Assembly: GCF_019132875.1 (NCBI RefSeq)
Contig: NZ_JAHSPF010000001.1
Span: 310,001 to 374,000 of the forward strand
Direction: 5' to 3'
DNA length: 64,000 bases
Source: Erwinia phyllosphaerae
GTDB taxonomy: Bacteria; Pseudomonadota; Gammaproteobacteria; Enterobacterales; Enterobacteriaceae
Numbering within the stretch: the first letter of the stretch is position 1; the number at the start of each line of letters is the position of its first letter. This document shows positions 34,677 to 42,301 of this stretch, one piece after another. Made by a program: the position numbers and the translations under genes. Under the pieces are notes generated by a model that saw nothing but the letters and a program-made list of their open reading frames with translations, was not told where the DNA came from and ran no database searches.

Positions 34677-35483
34677 TCAGTGTCCTTGTTCGCTGGTCAG
34701 GGAGGCGGTGGGCGCAACGGCGCGTTTGACATCTACTTCATCAACTTCTTTCAAGCCGCTTTGCGGAGCCGTCGCGCGTCGACGACCGGTCCGGTAACGG
34801 ATGTCGATGTAGTTCACCGCGTGCGTCAACGGCACGGTGATAACCAGATAAAACAGTCCGGCCAGCATCAGAGGCGACAGGTTGCCGCTAAGTACCGCCG
34901 CATCCTGGCCGACCCGGAACAGTTCGCGCTGACCGGTCATCAGCCCCAGCAAATAGACCAGCGAAGAGTCTTTAATAATGGCGATAAACTGGTTAACGAT
35001 GGCGGGTAACACGCGGCGAATACCCTGCGGAATAATCACCAGCCGCATTGCCCGGTTATAACTCATGCCCAGCGCCCGACAGGCTTCCATCTGGCCTTGT
35101 TCGATGCTCTGAATACCTGAACGAAAGATTTCGCCCATGTATGCGCTGGCAATCAGGCTCAGGGCAAAGATGCCGAGCGGGTAAGGTGTGGGTCCAAACA
35201 GCTGGTAACTGAAACGCGCCAGGCCCTGACCGATCAGCAAAATGGTAAGGATGGAAGGCAGGCCGCGAAACAGATCGGTATAAAGCCGGGCGGGCACGCG
35301 CAGCCAGCGCGAAGGGGAAATCCCCATCAGCGCCAGGATAAGACCGAAAAAGGTCCCGAGCACCGTGGCCGCCACCGAGATAATAATCGTATTGACCAGC
35401 CCGGTTGCCAGCAGCTGCGGCAGTACATCCATCATCGCCGGGATATCAAAGAAGGTACGCGAAAGAATAGTTATCAGATCCAT
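34677..35483 (-). CDS. Polar-amino-acid ABC transporter permease
   Basis: A 268-residue permease of the HisMQ/GlnP group. Several hydrophobic helices, an [26 protein letters not shown] block, and the EAA loop [29 protein letters not shown] near the middle. A 40-residue hydrophilic tail (about 230-268) is longer than usual. One permease gene implies a homodimer. It lies between the binding-protein and ATPase genes. Confidence 0.9.
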   Translation of the reverse strand: MDLITILSRTFFDIPAMMDVLPQLLATGLVNTIIISVAATVLGTFFGLILALMGISPSRWLRVPARLYTDLFRGLPSILTILLIGQGLARFSYQLFGPTPYPLGIFALSLIASAYMGEIFRSGIQSIEQGQMEACRALGMSYNRAMRLVIIPQGIRRVLPAIVNQFIAIIKDSSLVYLLGLMTGQRELFRVGQDAAVLSGNLSPLMLAGLFYLVITVPLTHAVNYIDIRYRTGRRRATAPQSGLKEVDEVDVKRAVAPTASLTSEQGH

Positions 35484-35553
35484 AGCCGATTCTCTGTTGC
35501 GGGTGATGGAGAGAAGCCATCACCGGATGCAGGCACACGCACAGCGCGCGGAA

Positions 35554-36372
35554 TTAATGGTGCTGGGGCAGATACTGTTCAGGCATTGGCGAACCGGGGA
35601 ACCACTTCTCGTAGAGCTGTTTCCAGGTCCCATCCTGCATGGCATCTTTGATGGCTTTATCCAGCGCGGCTTTAAAAGCGGGTTTGTTTTTGGCTATCGC
35701 CACCCCTGCTGGCGCATCAAAAGAAGGGATATTGGCGGCCGTCGTCAGCTTAAAGCGGCTGGCATAATCTTTGGCGGCTTCGTAATCCAGAAACATGGCA
35801 TCAAGAGTGCCGTTGTTCAGCGCGGAGACGGCAGCGTTGTTATCAGGGAAGCGAACCAGATCCGTCTGTTTGAAGTGTTGCAGCGCATAGCTTTCCTGCA
35901 GCGTTCCCTGAATCACGCCCAGCCGTTTGTGGGCCAGCGTCTCGACGTTTTTCACGCCGGAATCGCTGCGGGTTAACACCGTCAGATAACCAGCCAGATA
36001 GCCCGTAGAGAAATCGACCGTCTTTTCGCGGGCGGGCGTAATGCCGATAGCCGAAACGCCAGCGTCGTACTGCCCGTTAGCCACGGCAGGAAGGATGGCG
36101 GAGAAATCCTGACCAACAAAATCGACCTGATCGATACCGATACGGTGGGCGACGTTTTTGAAGAACTCGACGTCAAAACCGGTAAAGTTGCCGCTTTTAT
36201 CGGTGAAGGTATAAGGCTTTGCGTCTCCCAGGCTGGCCACACGCAGATGGCCCGGCTCAATTAAACCATAGGGATTGTTATCAGCCGCCTGAGCACTGAA
36301 GCTGGCTGAAAGGATGACCGCGGCGCCGAAGAACGCGGCGGTCAGATGGGTAAAACGGTTATGCGATGTCAT
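35554..36372 (-). CDS. Periplasmic amino-acid-binding protein, family 3
   Basis: About 272 residues starting [16 protein letters not shown]. The N-terminal leader ends in ASFSAQA, a clear Sec signal peptide. The mature part has [60 protein letters not shown] and [12 protein letters not shown], the standard SBP_bac_3 blocks. The start at 36372 (SD GGAAGGG) replaces the longer frame to 36456, which would run through the operator region. First gene of the LacI-controlled operon; defines its substrate, which is unknown. Confidence 0.9.
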   Translation of the reverse strand: MTSHNRFTHLTAAFFGAAVILSASFSAQAADNNPYGLIEPGHLRVASLGDAKPYTFTDKSGNFTGFDVEFFKNVAHRIGIDQVDFVGQDFSAILPAVANGQYDAGVSAIGITPAREKTVDFSTGYLAGYLTVLTRSDSGVKNVETLAHKRLGVIQGTLQESYALQHFKQTDLVRFPDNNAAVSALNNGTLDAMFLDYEAAKDYASRFKLTTAANIPSFDAPAGVAIAKNKPAFKAALDKAIKDAMQDGTWKQLYEKWFPGSPMPEQYLPQHH

Positions 36373-36430
36373 AAGGCCCTTCCGTCTTTGCAGGTGAAAC
36401 TTTAAAGTCCACCGAGCCGGTGAGTTATAA

Positions 36431-36446
36431 TTGAGACCGGTCTCAA
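36431..36446. promoter_or_regulatory. LacI-family operator 1
   Basis: TTGAGACCGGTCTCAA is a perfect 16-bp palindrome with a central CG, as LacI-family operators have. It lies between the divergent binding-protein operon and the LacI gene, and the core is repeated 45 bases away. Confidence 0.8.
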
Positions 36447-36476
36447 TGGGAGTCAAAATGAAACCGGCGCTTGTTG

Positions 36477-36490
36477 TGAGACCGGTCTCA
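36477..36490. promoter_or_regulatory. LacI-family operator 2
   Basis: TGAGACCGGTCTCA, the same 14-bp core as operator 1, centred 45 bases from it. Two operators near a whole number of helical turns apart could hold a DNA loop or control the two divergent promoters separately. Confidence 0.8.
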
Positions 36491-36567
36491 AGTGGATATA
36501 CTCATATTAAGCACACGCTTTAAGCAGCGTCAATTTCGATGTTATCAACTTGTGATTCGAAATAATT

Positions 36568-37632
36568 ATGACAACAAAAAATCAATTGCGAAGCCCGACG
36601 GTAGCCGATGTCGCGCAGCTGGCAGGCGTGTCAAAAGCCCAGGCTGCCAGAGCCTTAGGCAGATATGGTTCCGTCAGCGAAGAGGTGCAAACCCGCGTCA
36701 CTCACGCTGCTGAAACGCTGGGATACCGGCCAAACGAGCTGGCACGCAGCATGAATACCGGGCGTTCTAATACCATTGGGGTAATCGTTGGCGATATCGA
36801 AAACCCCCACTTTGGTCTTGCCTTACGCGGTATGGCCGACGTCGCTCGCCAGGCAGGGTTTCATTTGCTTCTCAGTAACAGCGATGAAACCGTGGAGGAA
36901 GAACGGGAAGCCGTACGCGTGATGCTGGACAAGCGCGTTGACGGGATCATCGTTGCGCCCTGTAGTTCTCTGGCACGCGATAACGATCACCTGAAACAGG
37001 TGCTGGCGGAAGGACGCGCTCTGATGACCTTTGACCGTGCGGTCGAAGGGCTGGAGGTGGAAACTATTCAGGCAAATTTTCTGGCTGTAGCAAAAGACGC
37101 CACACGGCTATTGCTGAACGCCGGCCATCGGCGTATCGCTTATCTTTCCAGTATGCGTATTGCCACGCCCTATTCCCACTCGATGGCGTTAGGGCCAACG
37201 CCCGTCGCGCAACGTGTGAAAGGGATGATCGATGCACATCAGGCGGCGGGAATAACACTGGACCCGGCACTGGTGCGGCTTAATGCCATCAACGATGAGA
37301 ATATCAAACAGATATTGACCGAGTTGCTTATGCTGCCCGAGCCGCCTACCGCGCTGATCGCCTCAGATAACCTTATCGCCATGGGTTTACTGCGCGAACT
37401 GGCAAAACGCGGTCTGCGGGTGCCCGAAGATATCTCGTTTGTGATGTATGATAATTTCCCCTGGACGGAACTGGTGGCCCCGCCGCTGACGGTAGTGGCT
37501 CAGCCGGTTTATGAGATGGGCCGGGAAGCCGCGCGCAGATTGATCTGCCATATCCGCCAGCAGCCTGCCGGCGCGTTACCGGAATTTGATAGCTGGCTGG
37601 TGGTGCGGGAATCGACGGGAGAAATGAGGTAG
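36568..37632 (+). CDS. LacI-family regulator of the divergent operon
   Basis: A 354-residue LacI/GalR protein. The N-terminal helix-turn-helix is TVADVAQLAGVSKAQAARALG (11-31), with hinge GYRPNELARSMNTGRSNTIGVIV. The ligand domain has the periplasmic-binding-like pattern: DKRVDGIIVAPCSS, TAPT-type LIASDNLIAMGLLRELAKRG, VPEDISFVMYDN. Two identical palindromes lie between it and the ABC operon, so it very likely represses that operon and itself. Its ligand should be the transported compound or a product. Confidence 0.9.
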   Translation: MTTKNQLRSPTVADVAQLAGVSKAQAARALGRYGSVSEEVQTRVTHAAETLGYRPNELARSMNTGRSNTIGVIVGDIENPHFGLALRGMADVARQAGFHLLLSNSDETVEEEREAVRVMLDKRVDGIIVAPCSSLARDNDHLKQVLAEGRALMTFDRAVEGLEVETIQANFLAVAKDATRLLLNAGHRRIAYLSSMRIATPYSHSMALGPTPVAQRVKGMIDAHQAAGITLDPALVRLNAINDENIKQILTELLMLPEPPTALIASDNLIAMGLLRELAKRGLRVPEDISFVMYDNFPWTELVAPPLTVVAQPVYEMGREAARRLICHIRQQPAGALPEFDSWLVVRESTGEMR

Positions 37633-37676
37633 CCCGTACTGCTTTTTCGCAAGGCTGATTAACCGCAGGCACGGCG

Positions 37677-38582
37677 TTAAGTCACCAGGTAATCGCTAAA
37701 ATGAGCGAGCATAAAGTCAACAAAGACGCGCACCTTTGGCGTCATTTTCCGGTTGCTGGGCCACACGATATGCAGCGTGCTGGCGTCGATTATGTCGTTA
37801 GCCAGCACGATGCTTAACCGCCCTTCTGCAACCGCGTCTTTGACAGCGAAGTCGGGCATACACGCGATACCGCGTCCGGCAAGCGCCATGTAAAGCAGCG
37901 CATCTACGCTGTTGCATATCACTGTTAACGGCAGCGAAAATCCCGTTGTAAAAGCAGTGGATTGCAGCGGCCATTGGTATGCTTTCCCGCCCGACGTCAA
38001 ACGGTAGTGCAGGCACGTATGATCTAAAAGATCTTCCGGTTTTGCCGGGATCCCTTTCTCTTTCAAATACCCTGGTGCAGCTACCAGACATGTACGATAA
38101 GGCCCCAGCGGGCGAGATACCAGGCGCGAATCCCGGAGCAAACTCCCCCGAATTACCACATCAAATCCTTCATCGATCACATCGACGAGCCGGTCGGTAA
38201 AATCTAAATCCAGCTCTATCTCGGGATAGTGCGCCATAAATGCGGCGAGCACGGGTAGCGGTAGCCCTGCCGCCAGTGCCAGCCCCACCTTAAGTCGCCC
38301 GTGCGGGTGCTGTGTCATTGCGCTGAGTTCATCTTCCGCAGCCTGAATTTCCCCAAAAATTCGCCTGCACCTTTCGAAGAACATTTCACCTTCTGAAGTA
38401 AGATGGATGCTGCGCGTACTGCGCTGAAAGAGCCGCACGCCTGTACGCTCCTCCAGCCGGGAAATACTTTTACTGACGGCAGACGCAGACAGGCCAAGAT
38501 TTCTGCCTGCTTCTGCAAAGCTCTGGGCCCGTGCAGCTTGCACAAAGACCTCCATCCCTCCCAGCGCACTGAAACTTTCCAC
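37677..38582 (-). CDS. LysR-family regulator (CrgA/DsdC-like group)
   Basis: About 301 residues. The helix-turn-helix region is GGMEVFVQAARAQSFAEAGRNLGLSASAVSKSISRLEE; the effector domain follows with HGRLKVGLALAAGLPLPVLAAF and GFDVVIRGSLLRDSRLVSRPLG, as in the CrgA-like group. I choose the GTG at 38582, six bases after GGGGAG, because family members begin a few residues before the FSALGGM block; the ATG at 38639 would overlap the promoter region. It is divergent from the SnoaL-like gene, which it probably controls. Confidence 0.83.
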   Translation of the reverse strand: MESFSALGGMEVFVQAARAQSFAEAGRNLGLSASAVSKSISRLEERTGVRLFQRSTRSIHLTSEGEMFFERCRRIFGEIQAAEDELSAMTQHPHGRLKVGLALAAGLPLPVLAAFMAHYPEIELDLDFTDRLVDVIDEGFDVVIRGSLLRDSRLVSRPLGPYRTCLVAAPGYLKEKGIPAKPEDLLDHTCLHYRLTSGGKAYQWPLQSTAFTTGFSLPLTVICNSVDALLYMALAGRGIACMPDFAVKDAVAEGRLSIVLANDIIDASTLHIVWPSNRKMTPKVRVFVDFMLAHFSDYLVT

Positions 38583-38744
38583 CGCCTGCTCCCCAAAAGT
38601 TGCTATTAATGACAGTTTTGTCACTTCTGAAATGAACACTACCCCCGTTAATGCTGCCGGGTCAATGGCGTTAGGATGAACGTGAAAGGTGCGTTGGCCC
38701 TTGCCAGCCAGCGGTTGAAATCAATTAATAAGAAGGACTATGCC

Positions 38745-39152
38745 ATGATCGTTACAGCACATCTTGATGCCTGGCTTGCCGCCCTGGGCAAGCGTCACGT
38801 TGAAGGCGCTATGGCCCAAATGGCGGATAACGTCACGTTCCGCAGCCCAATCATTCCTGTTCCCTTCGAAGGGAAGGAACAGGTTAGCAAGGTTCTTGCC
38901 CAGCTGCTGGACACTATAGAAGCCTTTGATTTACAGCTGCTGTTGCGCAACGAGGCGGATTTTGTCGCCATTTTTACTATCAGGTTTGGCGATCACACCA
39001 TTGACGGTATGGATCGCCTACATTTAAACGATGCGGGTCTTATCGACGCTATAACTATGGCATGGCGGCCGCTTGCAGCCGTTGTCGCAGTTCAGCAAAG
39101 TATTGCGCCTAAACTGGGCGGCAAGCCAATGAAGCTGGTGCCCCTGGAGTAA
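38745..39152 (+). CDS. SnoaL-like / NTF2-fold small protein
   Basis: About 135 residues with the size and pattern of the SnoaL/NTF2-like cone fold: LDAWLAALGKRHVEGAMAQMADNVTFRSPIIPVPFEGKEQV, then GMDRLHLNDAGLIDAITMAWRPL. Members are often isomerases, hydrolases or binding proteins; no catalytic residue can be named here. The start at 38745 has AAGGA seven bases upstream; the longer frame begins earlier without one. Divergent from a LysR gene. Confidence 0.78.
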   Translation: MIVTAHLDAWLAALGKRHVEGAMAQMADNVTFRSPIIPVPFEGKEQVSKVLAQLLDTIEAFDLQLLLRNEADFVAIFTIRFGDHTIDGMDRLHLNDAGLIDAITMAWRPLAAVVAVQQSIAPKLGGKPMKLVPLE

Positions 39153-39595
39153 AGATTTTTAAACCCAGGCCGCGATGTTTGCAAGCGCGTGGCCTTATTT
39201 CACCCTTCTGCCAGGATATTTTATGATCGGGCAAAGTTGACATACCCGTGATTCTTTTTTCCCTGTTCATCCGGCACAGCTATTTTGTTGTTATCACGAC
39301 AGGGCCAAAGTTTATTTTTCATCATTGCTTATTGCAGCACTTTTTACTTCCCAGCTTTAATTTGCGCTTTCCGACATAGCGTTATGCTTAAATAAAATTT
39401 TTATCCGATATTAAAATATTTTTATCAGCCGGCTGCACATTGCTTATGAACAGCCGGTGAGCTTCTTTATACAGAGTATTCTTAGCAACCAGCTACTGTT
39501 GACGGCGACGGCTATACGCTGCTGCGCATAAAGCGGATGTAGCATTTTCTACTGATGGATTATGGCTAAGGCTGGCCCTAAGTTTTTCGCCAGCC
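39153..39595. other. AT-rich gap before the ferric-reductase-like gene
   Basis: About 440 bases, AT-rich, no gene recognised. An inverted repeat CCGGCTG/CAGCCGG lies at about 39428-39457. It marks the beginning of the AT-rich stretch that includes the microcin genes. Confidence 0.5.
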
Positions 39596-41041
39596 GTGCA
39601 TTTTAGATTATTCTCAAATCCTGTTTATCTGTTTACCCCCTATATTACCCGCGTTTGTCAGGGCGTTATCCAAAATTCAGAGCGTCCTGTCCTTCCATTC
39701 CTGTGGGGTAATTTTTTGAAAGAGTCACGAACGATCGCTGTCTGGCCAGGCAACAGTCGAACTATTTTCTGGTTGAAGCGCAGCAAGCTATATCCATTAA
39801 GCCATTATCAGCGCCTGTTTATTCTGATGATGTCTATTAATCTTCTGTGGCTTTATTATGCCCTGACGATCGGCAACTGGTGGCAACCTCAGCAGTTAAA
39901 TCTGGCTGCAATGGCGCATATGGCGCTGGGTAATTTATTAGCTTCCGTGCTTATTCGTCAGCAGTATTTAATTAACCTGCTGTTTCGCCTCGTCTGGAAA
40001 ACCCCAAAAAGCTGGCCGCTGAGGGTGCGACGTCACGTGGCAAAAGTCTATCACTTTGGCGGAATACATTCAGGTTGTGCATTATTTGCCACAGTATGGA
40101 CGCTGCTATTTACTGCCGGCGTTTGCTGGAACTATATGCACCATTTGCCAGGTGTTTCCCTGCGGCTGGTCATGCTCAACCTTATGCTGGGGCTGTTGCT
40201 GGCGTTAATCTGCCTGATGGCTCTGCCAAAAATGCGGGCGCGTTATCATAACCAGTTTGAACACGTTCATCGCTACGTTGGCTGGCTGGCCCTGTTTCTT
40301 TCATGGGCCCAGGTGAGCTGTTTTGCCCGTGATACGCAACATCCCGTCTGTCTGCTGCCCGCTTTCTGGGGGCTGCTCACCATCACCATCAGTGTGCTGT
40401 TGCCGTGGTTCCATCTGCGCCGCATACCGGTGACCTTTACCCGCCCTTCAGAGCATGCGGTACTGCTGCGTTTCCACTTGCCGCGCGATCCCTTTACCGG
40501 CTCGTCGCTGACTATTAGCCGTCATCCGCTAAGTGAATGGCACCCGTTTGCTAACATCCCGGTGCTGGAGGGGCCTGGCTGTCGGATGCTGGTCTCACGG
40601 GCAGGCGACTGGACCAGTTCGTTCATTGATAATCCGCCAACCCATGTCTGGTTTCGCGGCATTCCCACGCCTGGCGTTGGCAGTGTGCATCAGCTGTTTC
40701 ATTCGGTGGTGTTTGTCGCCACGGGCAGCGGGATTGGCCCTCTGTTACCCCACCTGGTGGCTAACCAGGCGCGCCACTGCCTGATATGGTCAACGCGCAA
40801 TCCCCGCCTTACCTACGGCGATGCTTTTGTTGACGAGGTGCTGGCCGTGGTACCGGACGTCATTATCTGGGACACCGATGCGAAAGGAAAACCCGATCTG
40901 CTGGAGCTTGCCTGGCAGGAAGCAGAACGGATAGAGGCGGAAGCGGTGGTATGCATTGCAAACCGCAAGCTCACTGACTATGTGGTGGACGGATGTGAGG
41001 CACGTGGCCGCGCGGCGTACGGAGCCATCTGGGACTCATAG
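39596..41041 (+). CDS. Ferric-reductase-like integral membrane oxidoreductase
   Basis: A 481-residue protein. About six hydrophobic helices occupy residues 70-275. Histidines that may hold haem are in HVAKVYHFGGIHSG and HNQFEHVHRYVGW. A cytoplasmic C-terminal part (about 280-481) has VVFVATGSGIGPLLPHL, a pyridine-nucleotide-binding loop, and ends in GRAAYGAIWDS. This layout matches ferric reductase/NADPH-oxidase relatives, and especially the integral membrane proteins seen in some fungi and bacteria with TmpL-like domains. It could pass electrons from NAD(P)H across the membrane. The start is uncertain: the GTG at 39596 has no clear ribosome-binding site, and a TTG at about 39716 after GGGG is possible. 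A single-gene unit, followed by a hairpin. Confidence 0.65.
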   Translation: MHFRLFSNPVYLFTPYITRVCQGVIQNSERPVLPFLWGNFLKESRTIAVWPGNSRTIFWLKRSKLYPLSHYQRLFILMMSINLLWLYYALTIGNWWQPQQLNLAAMAHMALGNLLASVLIRQQYLINLLFRLVWKTPKSWPLRVRRHVAKVYHFGGIHSGCALFATVWTLLFTAGVCWNYMHHLPGVSLRLVMLNLMLGLLLALICLMALPKMRARYHNQFEHVHRYVGWLALFLSWAQVSCFARDTQHPVCLLPAFWGLLTITISVLLPWFHLRRIPVTFTRPSEHAVLLRFHLPRDPFTGSSLTISRHPLSEWHPFANIPVLEGPGCRMLVSRAGDWTSSFIDNPPTHVWFRGIPTPGVGSVHQLFHSVVFVATGSGIGPLLPHLVANQARHCLIWSTRNPRLTYGDAFVDEVLAVVPDVIIWDTDAKGKPDLLELAWQEAERIEAEAVVCIANRKLTDYVVDGCEARGRAAYGAIWDS

Positions 41042-41485
41042 AAAGTAAAACTGATAGGCATTAGTGCCGCAATAAACCACTGCCGGACAATATTGAACGG
41101 TTAAGTGAAGTGCCCGGCTGAATGGTTTGGCTGATATATGACAGTAAGCCCCACTATTTTTGAAGGGGCTTATTGGGCCACTTTAGTTAAAAAAAATGGA
41201 TAATTTATCAGCAACATTATCCTCCATCATGATATTTACTTCATACGGACAGGTTAATGACTCTGGGGGATACCGGCATACGATTGATTGCGCAAAGAGC
41301 ATTATTCTTTTGATGAGTTACCTGCTTGCCTGCCTTGAGATTGTGAAAGCGCTCATTGCGTCTTTAAAGATACCCGAGCTCTCAATATAATTATCTATTA
41401 CCGGAATATTAAAGAGGCAAAGGATTACACTTGAGAAACAGCAACGATATTGATAGAGATCAAAAAATAACCAGAAATTTAATTA
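41042..41485. other. AT-rich gap before the microcin genes
   Basis: About 440 bases. A hairpin (41145-41172) follows the membrane oxidoreductase gene. A 64-codon frame at 41196-41390 has an ATG but no good ribosome-binding site and no recognisable family. I leave it as a weak hypothetical ORF; it could in principle encode a small membrane protein. Confidence 0.4.
41145..41172 (+). terminator. Hairpin after the ferric-reductase-like gene
   Basis: An 8-bp stem TAAGCCCC/GGGGCTTA with a 12-base loop, about 100 bases after the stop codon. The T run after it is short, so termination is only likely. Confidence 0.5.
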
Positions 41486-41501
41486 TGTGATATTAATCAC
41501 A
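41486..41501 (+). promoter_or_regulatory. CRP/FNR-type site of the microcin promoter
   Basis: TGTGATATTAATCACA is a perfect TGTGA-N6-TCACA CRP palindrome; the inner TGAT-N4-ATCA also fits the FNR core. A -10 box TAATAT follows at 41522-41527. The site centre is about 41 bases before the predicted start of transcription (near 41534), the class II activator position. It therefore likely drives the microcin gene in response to cAMP or oxygen limitation. Confidence 0.65.
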
Positions 41502-41561
41502 ATGGAAGGGGTAAATTTAGTTAATATGTCTCGCAAGGACATGCAAACAAAAAAAGATATT

Positions 41562-41798
41562 ATGAAAACCCTGAATTCCAATGAAATAAACATGATATCC
41601 GGTGCAGGATTGCAAAACTATAATATGAACGACATGTCCAGGGAGTTTATTAAGGATGCTATAAGCGGTGGTTTATCAGGGGCAACCGCCGGGAGCGTTG
41701 CTGTTCCGGGAACAGGCTTTGTCCCCGGATGGTTAGCAGGCGCACCTGGGGCGGGAAGTCTTAATGGCATCTTATATGGAGGCACTTGTTGGTGGTAA
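41562..41798 (+). CDS. Candidate class II microcin precursor
   Basis: A 78-residue peptide. The first 15 residues, MKTLNSNEINMISGA, match the leader of class II microcins in length and pattern (for colicin V, MRTLTLNELDSVSGG, from memory), ending in a Gly-Ala cleavage site. The 63-residue core begins GLQNYNMND, becomes rich in Gly and Ala, including GGLSGATAGS and LAGAPGAGS, and ends GGTCWW with a single Cys. The open frame extends upstream to 41487, but that would start inside the CRP-like site and upstream of the -10 box, so a start at 41562 is preferred; its ribosome-binding site is weak. The next gene overlaps its stop. Such peptides form pores or disturb the inner membrane of related bacteria. 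No CvaA/CvaB-type exporter is in the window, so export would rely on a distant transporter. Strong by leader and context; activity is untested. Confidence 0.75.
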   Translation: MKTLNSNEINMISGAGLQNYNMNDMSREFIKDAISGGLSGATAGSVAVPGTGFVPGWLAGAPGAGSLNGILYGGTCWW

Positions 41799-41959
41799 CT
41801 CCTCGTGTAATGAGGATAATAATAGCCTCTGTATTATTATCTGTAGTAATGGCTGCCATGGCTTACTGTTCTAACACGACATATCAATATCAAAAAGCCG
41901 CCATTGCATCATCATCCGGAATAGTGTTTTTTTGGTTTTTCTATAAATTTAAAAAGTAG
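41792..41959 (+). CDS. Candidate microcin immunity protein (small two-helix membrane protein)
   Basis: A 55-residue frame starting with GTG that overlaps the microcin stop by seven bases, with GGAGG nine bases upstream (inside the microcin gene). It has a short basic N-terminus (MVTPRVMR), a first hydrophobic helix IIIASVLLSVVMAAMAY, a polar turn with NTTYQYQ, a second hydrophobic segment IASSSGIVFFWFF and a basic end YKFKK. Small membrane proteins with two helices, encoded right after the toxin, are the usual immunity proteins of class II microcins. An internal ATG at 41810 is an alternative start. Sequence homology was not checked. Confidence 0.65.
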   Translation: MVTPRVMRIIIASVLLSVVMAAMAYCSNTTYQYQKAAIASSSGIVFFWFFYKFKK

Positions 41960-41960
41960 A

Positions 41961-41990
41961 TATTAGCGCTCTTATCTCAGAGCGCTAATA
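41961..41990 (+). terminator. Hairpin after the microcin operon
   Basis: An 11-bp stem TATTAGCGCTC/GAGCGCTAATA with an 8-base loop begins one base after the immunity stop codon. There is no T run, so it may protect the 3' end or cause Rho-assisted termination. Confidence 0.55.
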
Positions 41991-42301
41991 CTGTATTAAA
42001 GGCCCGATAGTGGCCCCTGATAATTTTTCCGTCAACCTGCCAGGCGCGACGCTTTATCATCTGCCCAATGTTAATACACCATTAGTTTCCGGGTATGCAG
42101 TATGGCTTTACGGCGAGATTATCCCCAGGGAGCATAACCAGCAGGCTGATGGTGAGGCTGAGGCAAAGGAATTACCATCCGAAACACCTTTTTGTCCCAT
42201 TCCCCCTCCTCAGTCCGCCCAAAATTAGTCCAGCTTACACTCAAATATTTCTTCACTTTGCCGATAGTAAACACACTCATTAGTTACCCTGGTAAATTAT
42301 C

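Noticed and set aside
41196..41390. 64-codon plus-strand frame as a possible microcin accessory gene
   Set aside because: It has an ATG but no ribosome-binding site, no leader pattern and no recognisable family; tempting only because of its position.
41487..41561. N-terminal 25-codon extension of the microcin frame
   Set aside because: It starts inside the CRP-like palindrome and lies largely before the predicted transcript start; the 15-residue leader fits microcins better.
42010..42228. 72-codon plus-strand frame starting with GTG after the microcin genes
   Set aside because: No ribosome-binding site and low-complexity acidic/proline-rich end; I could not support it as a gene.
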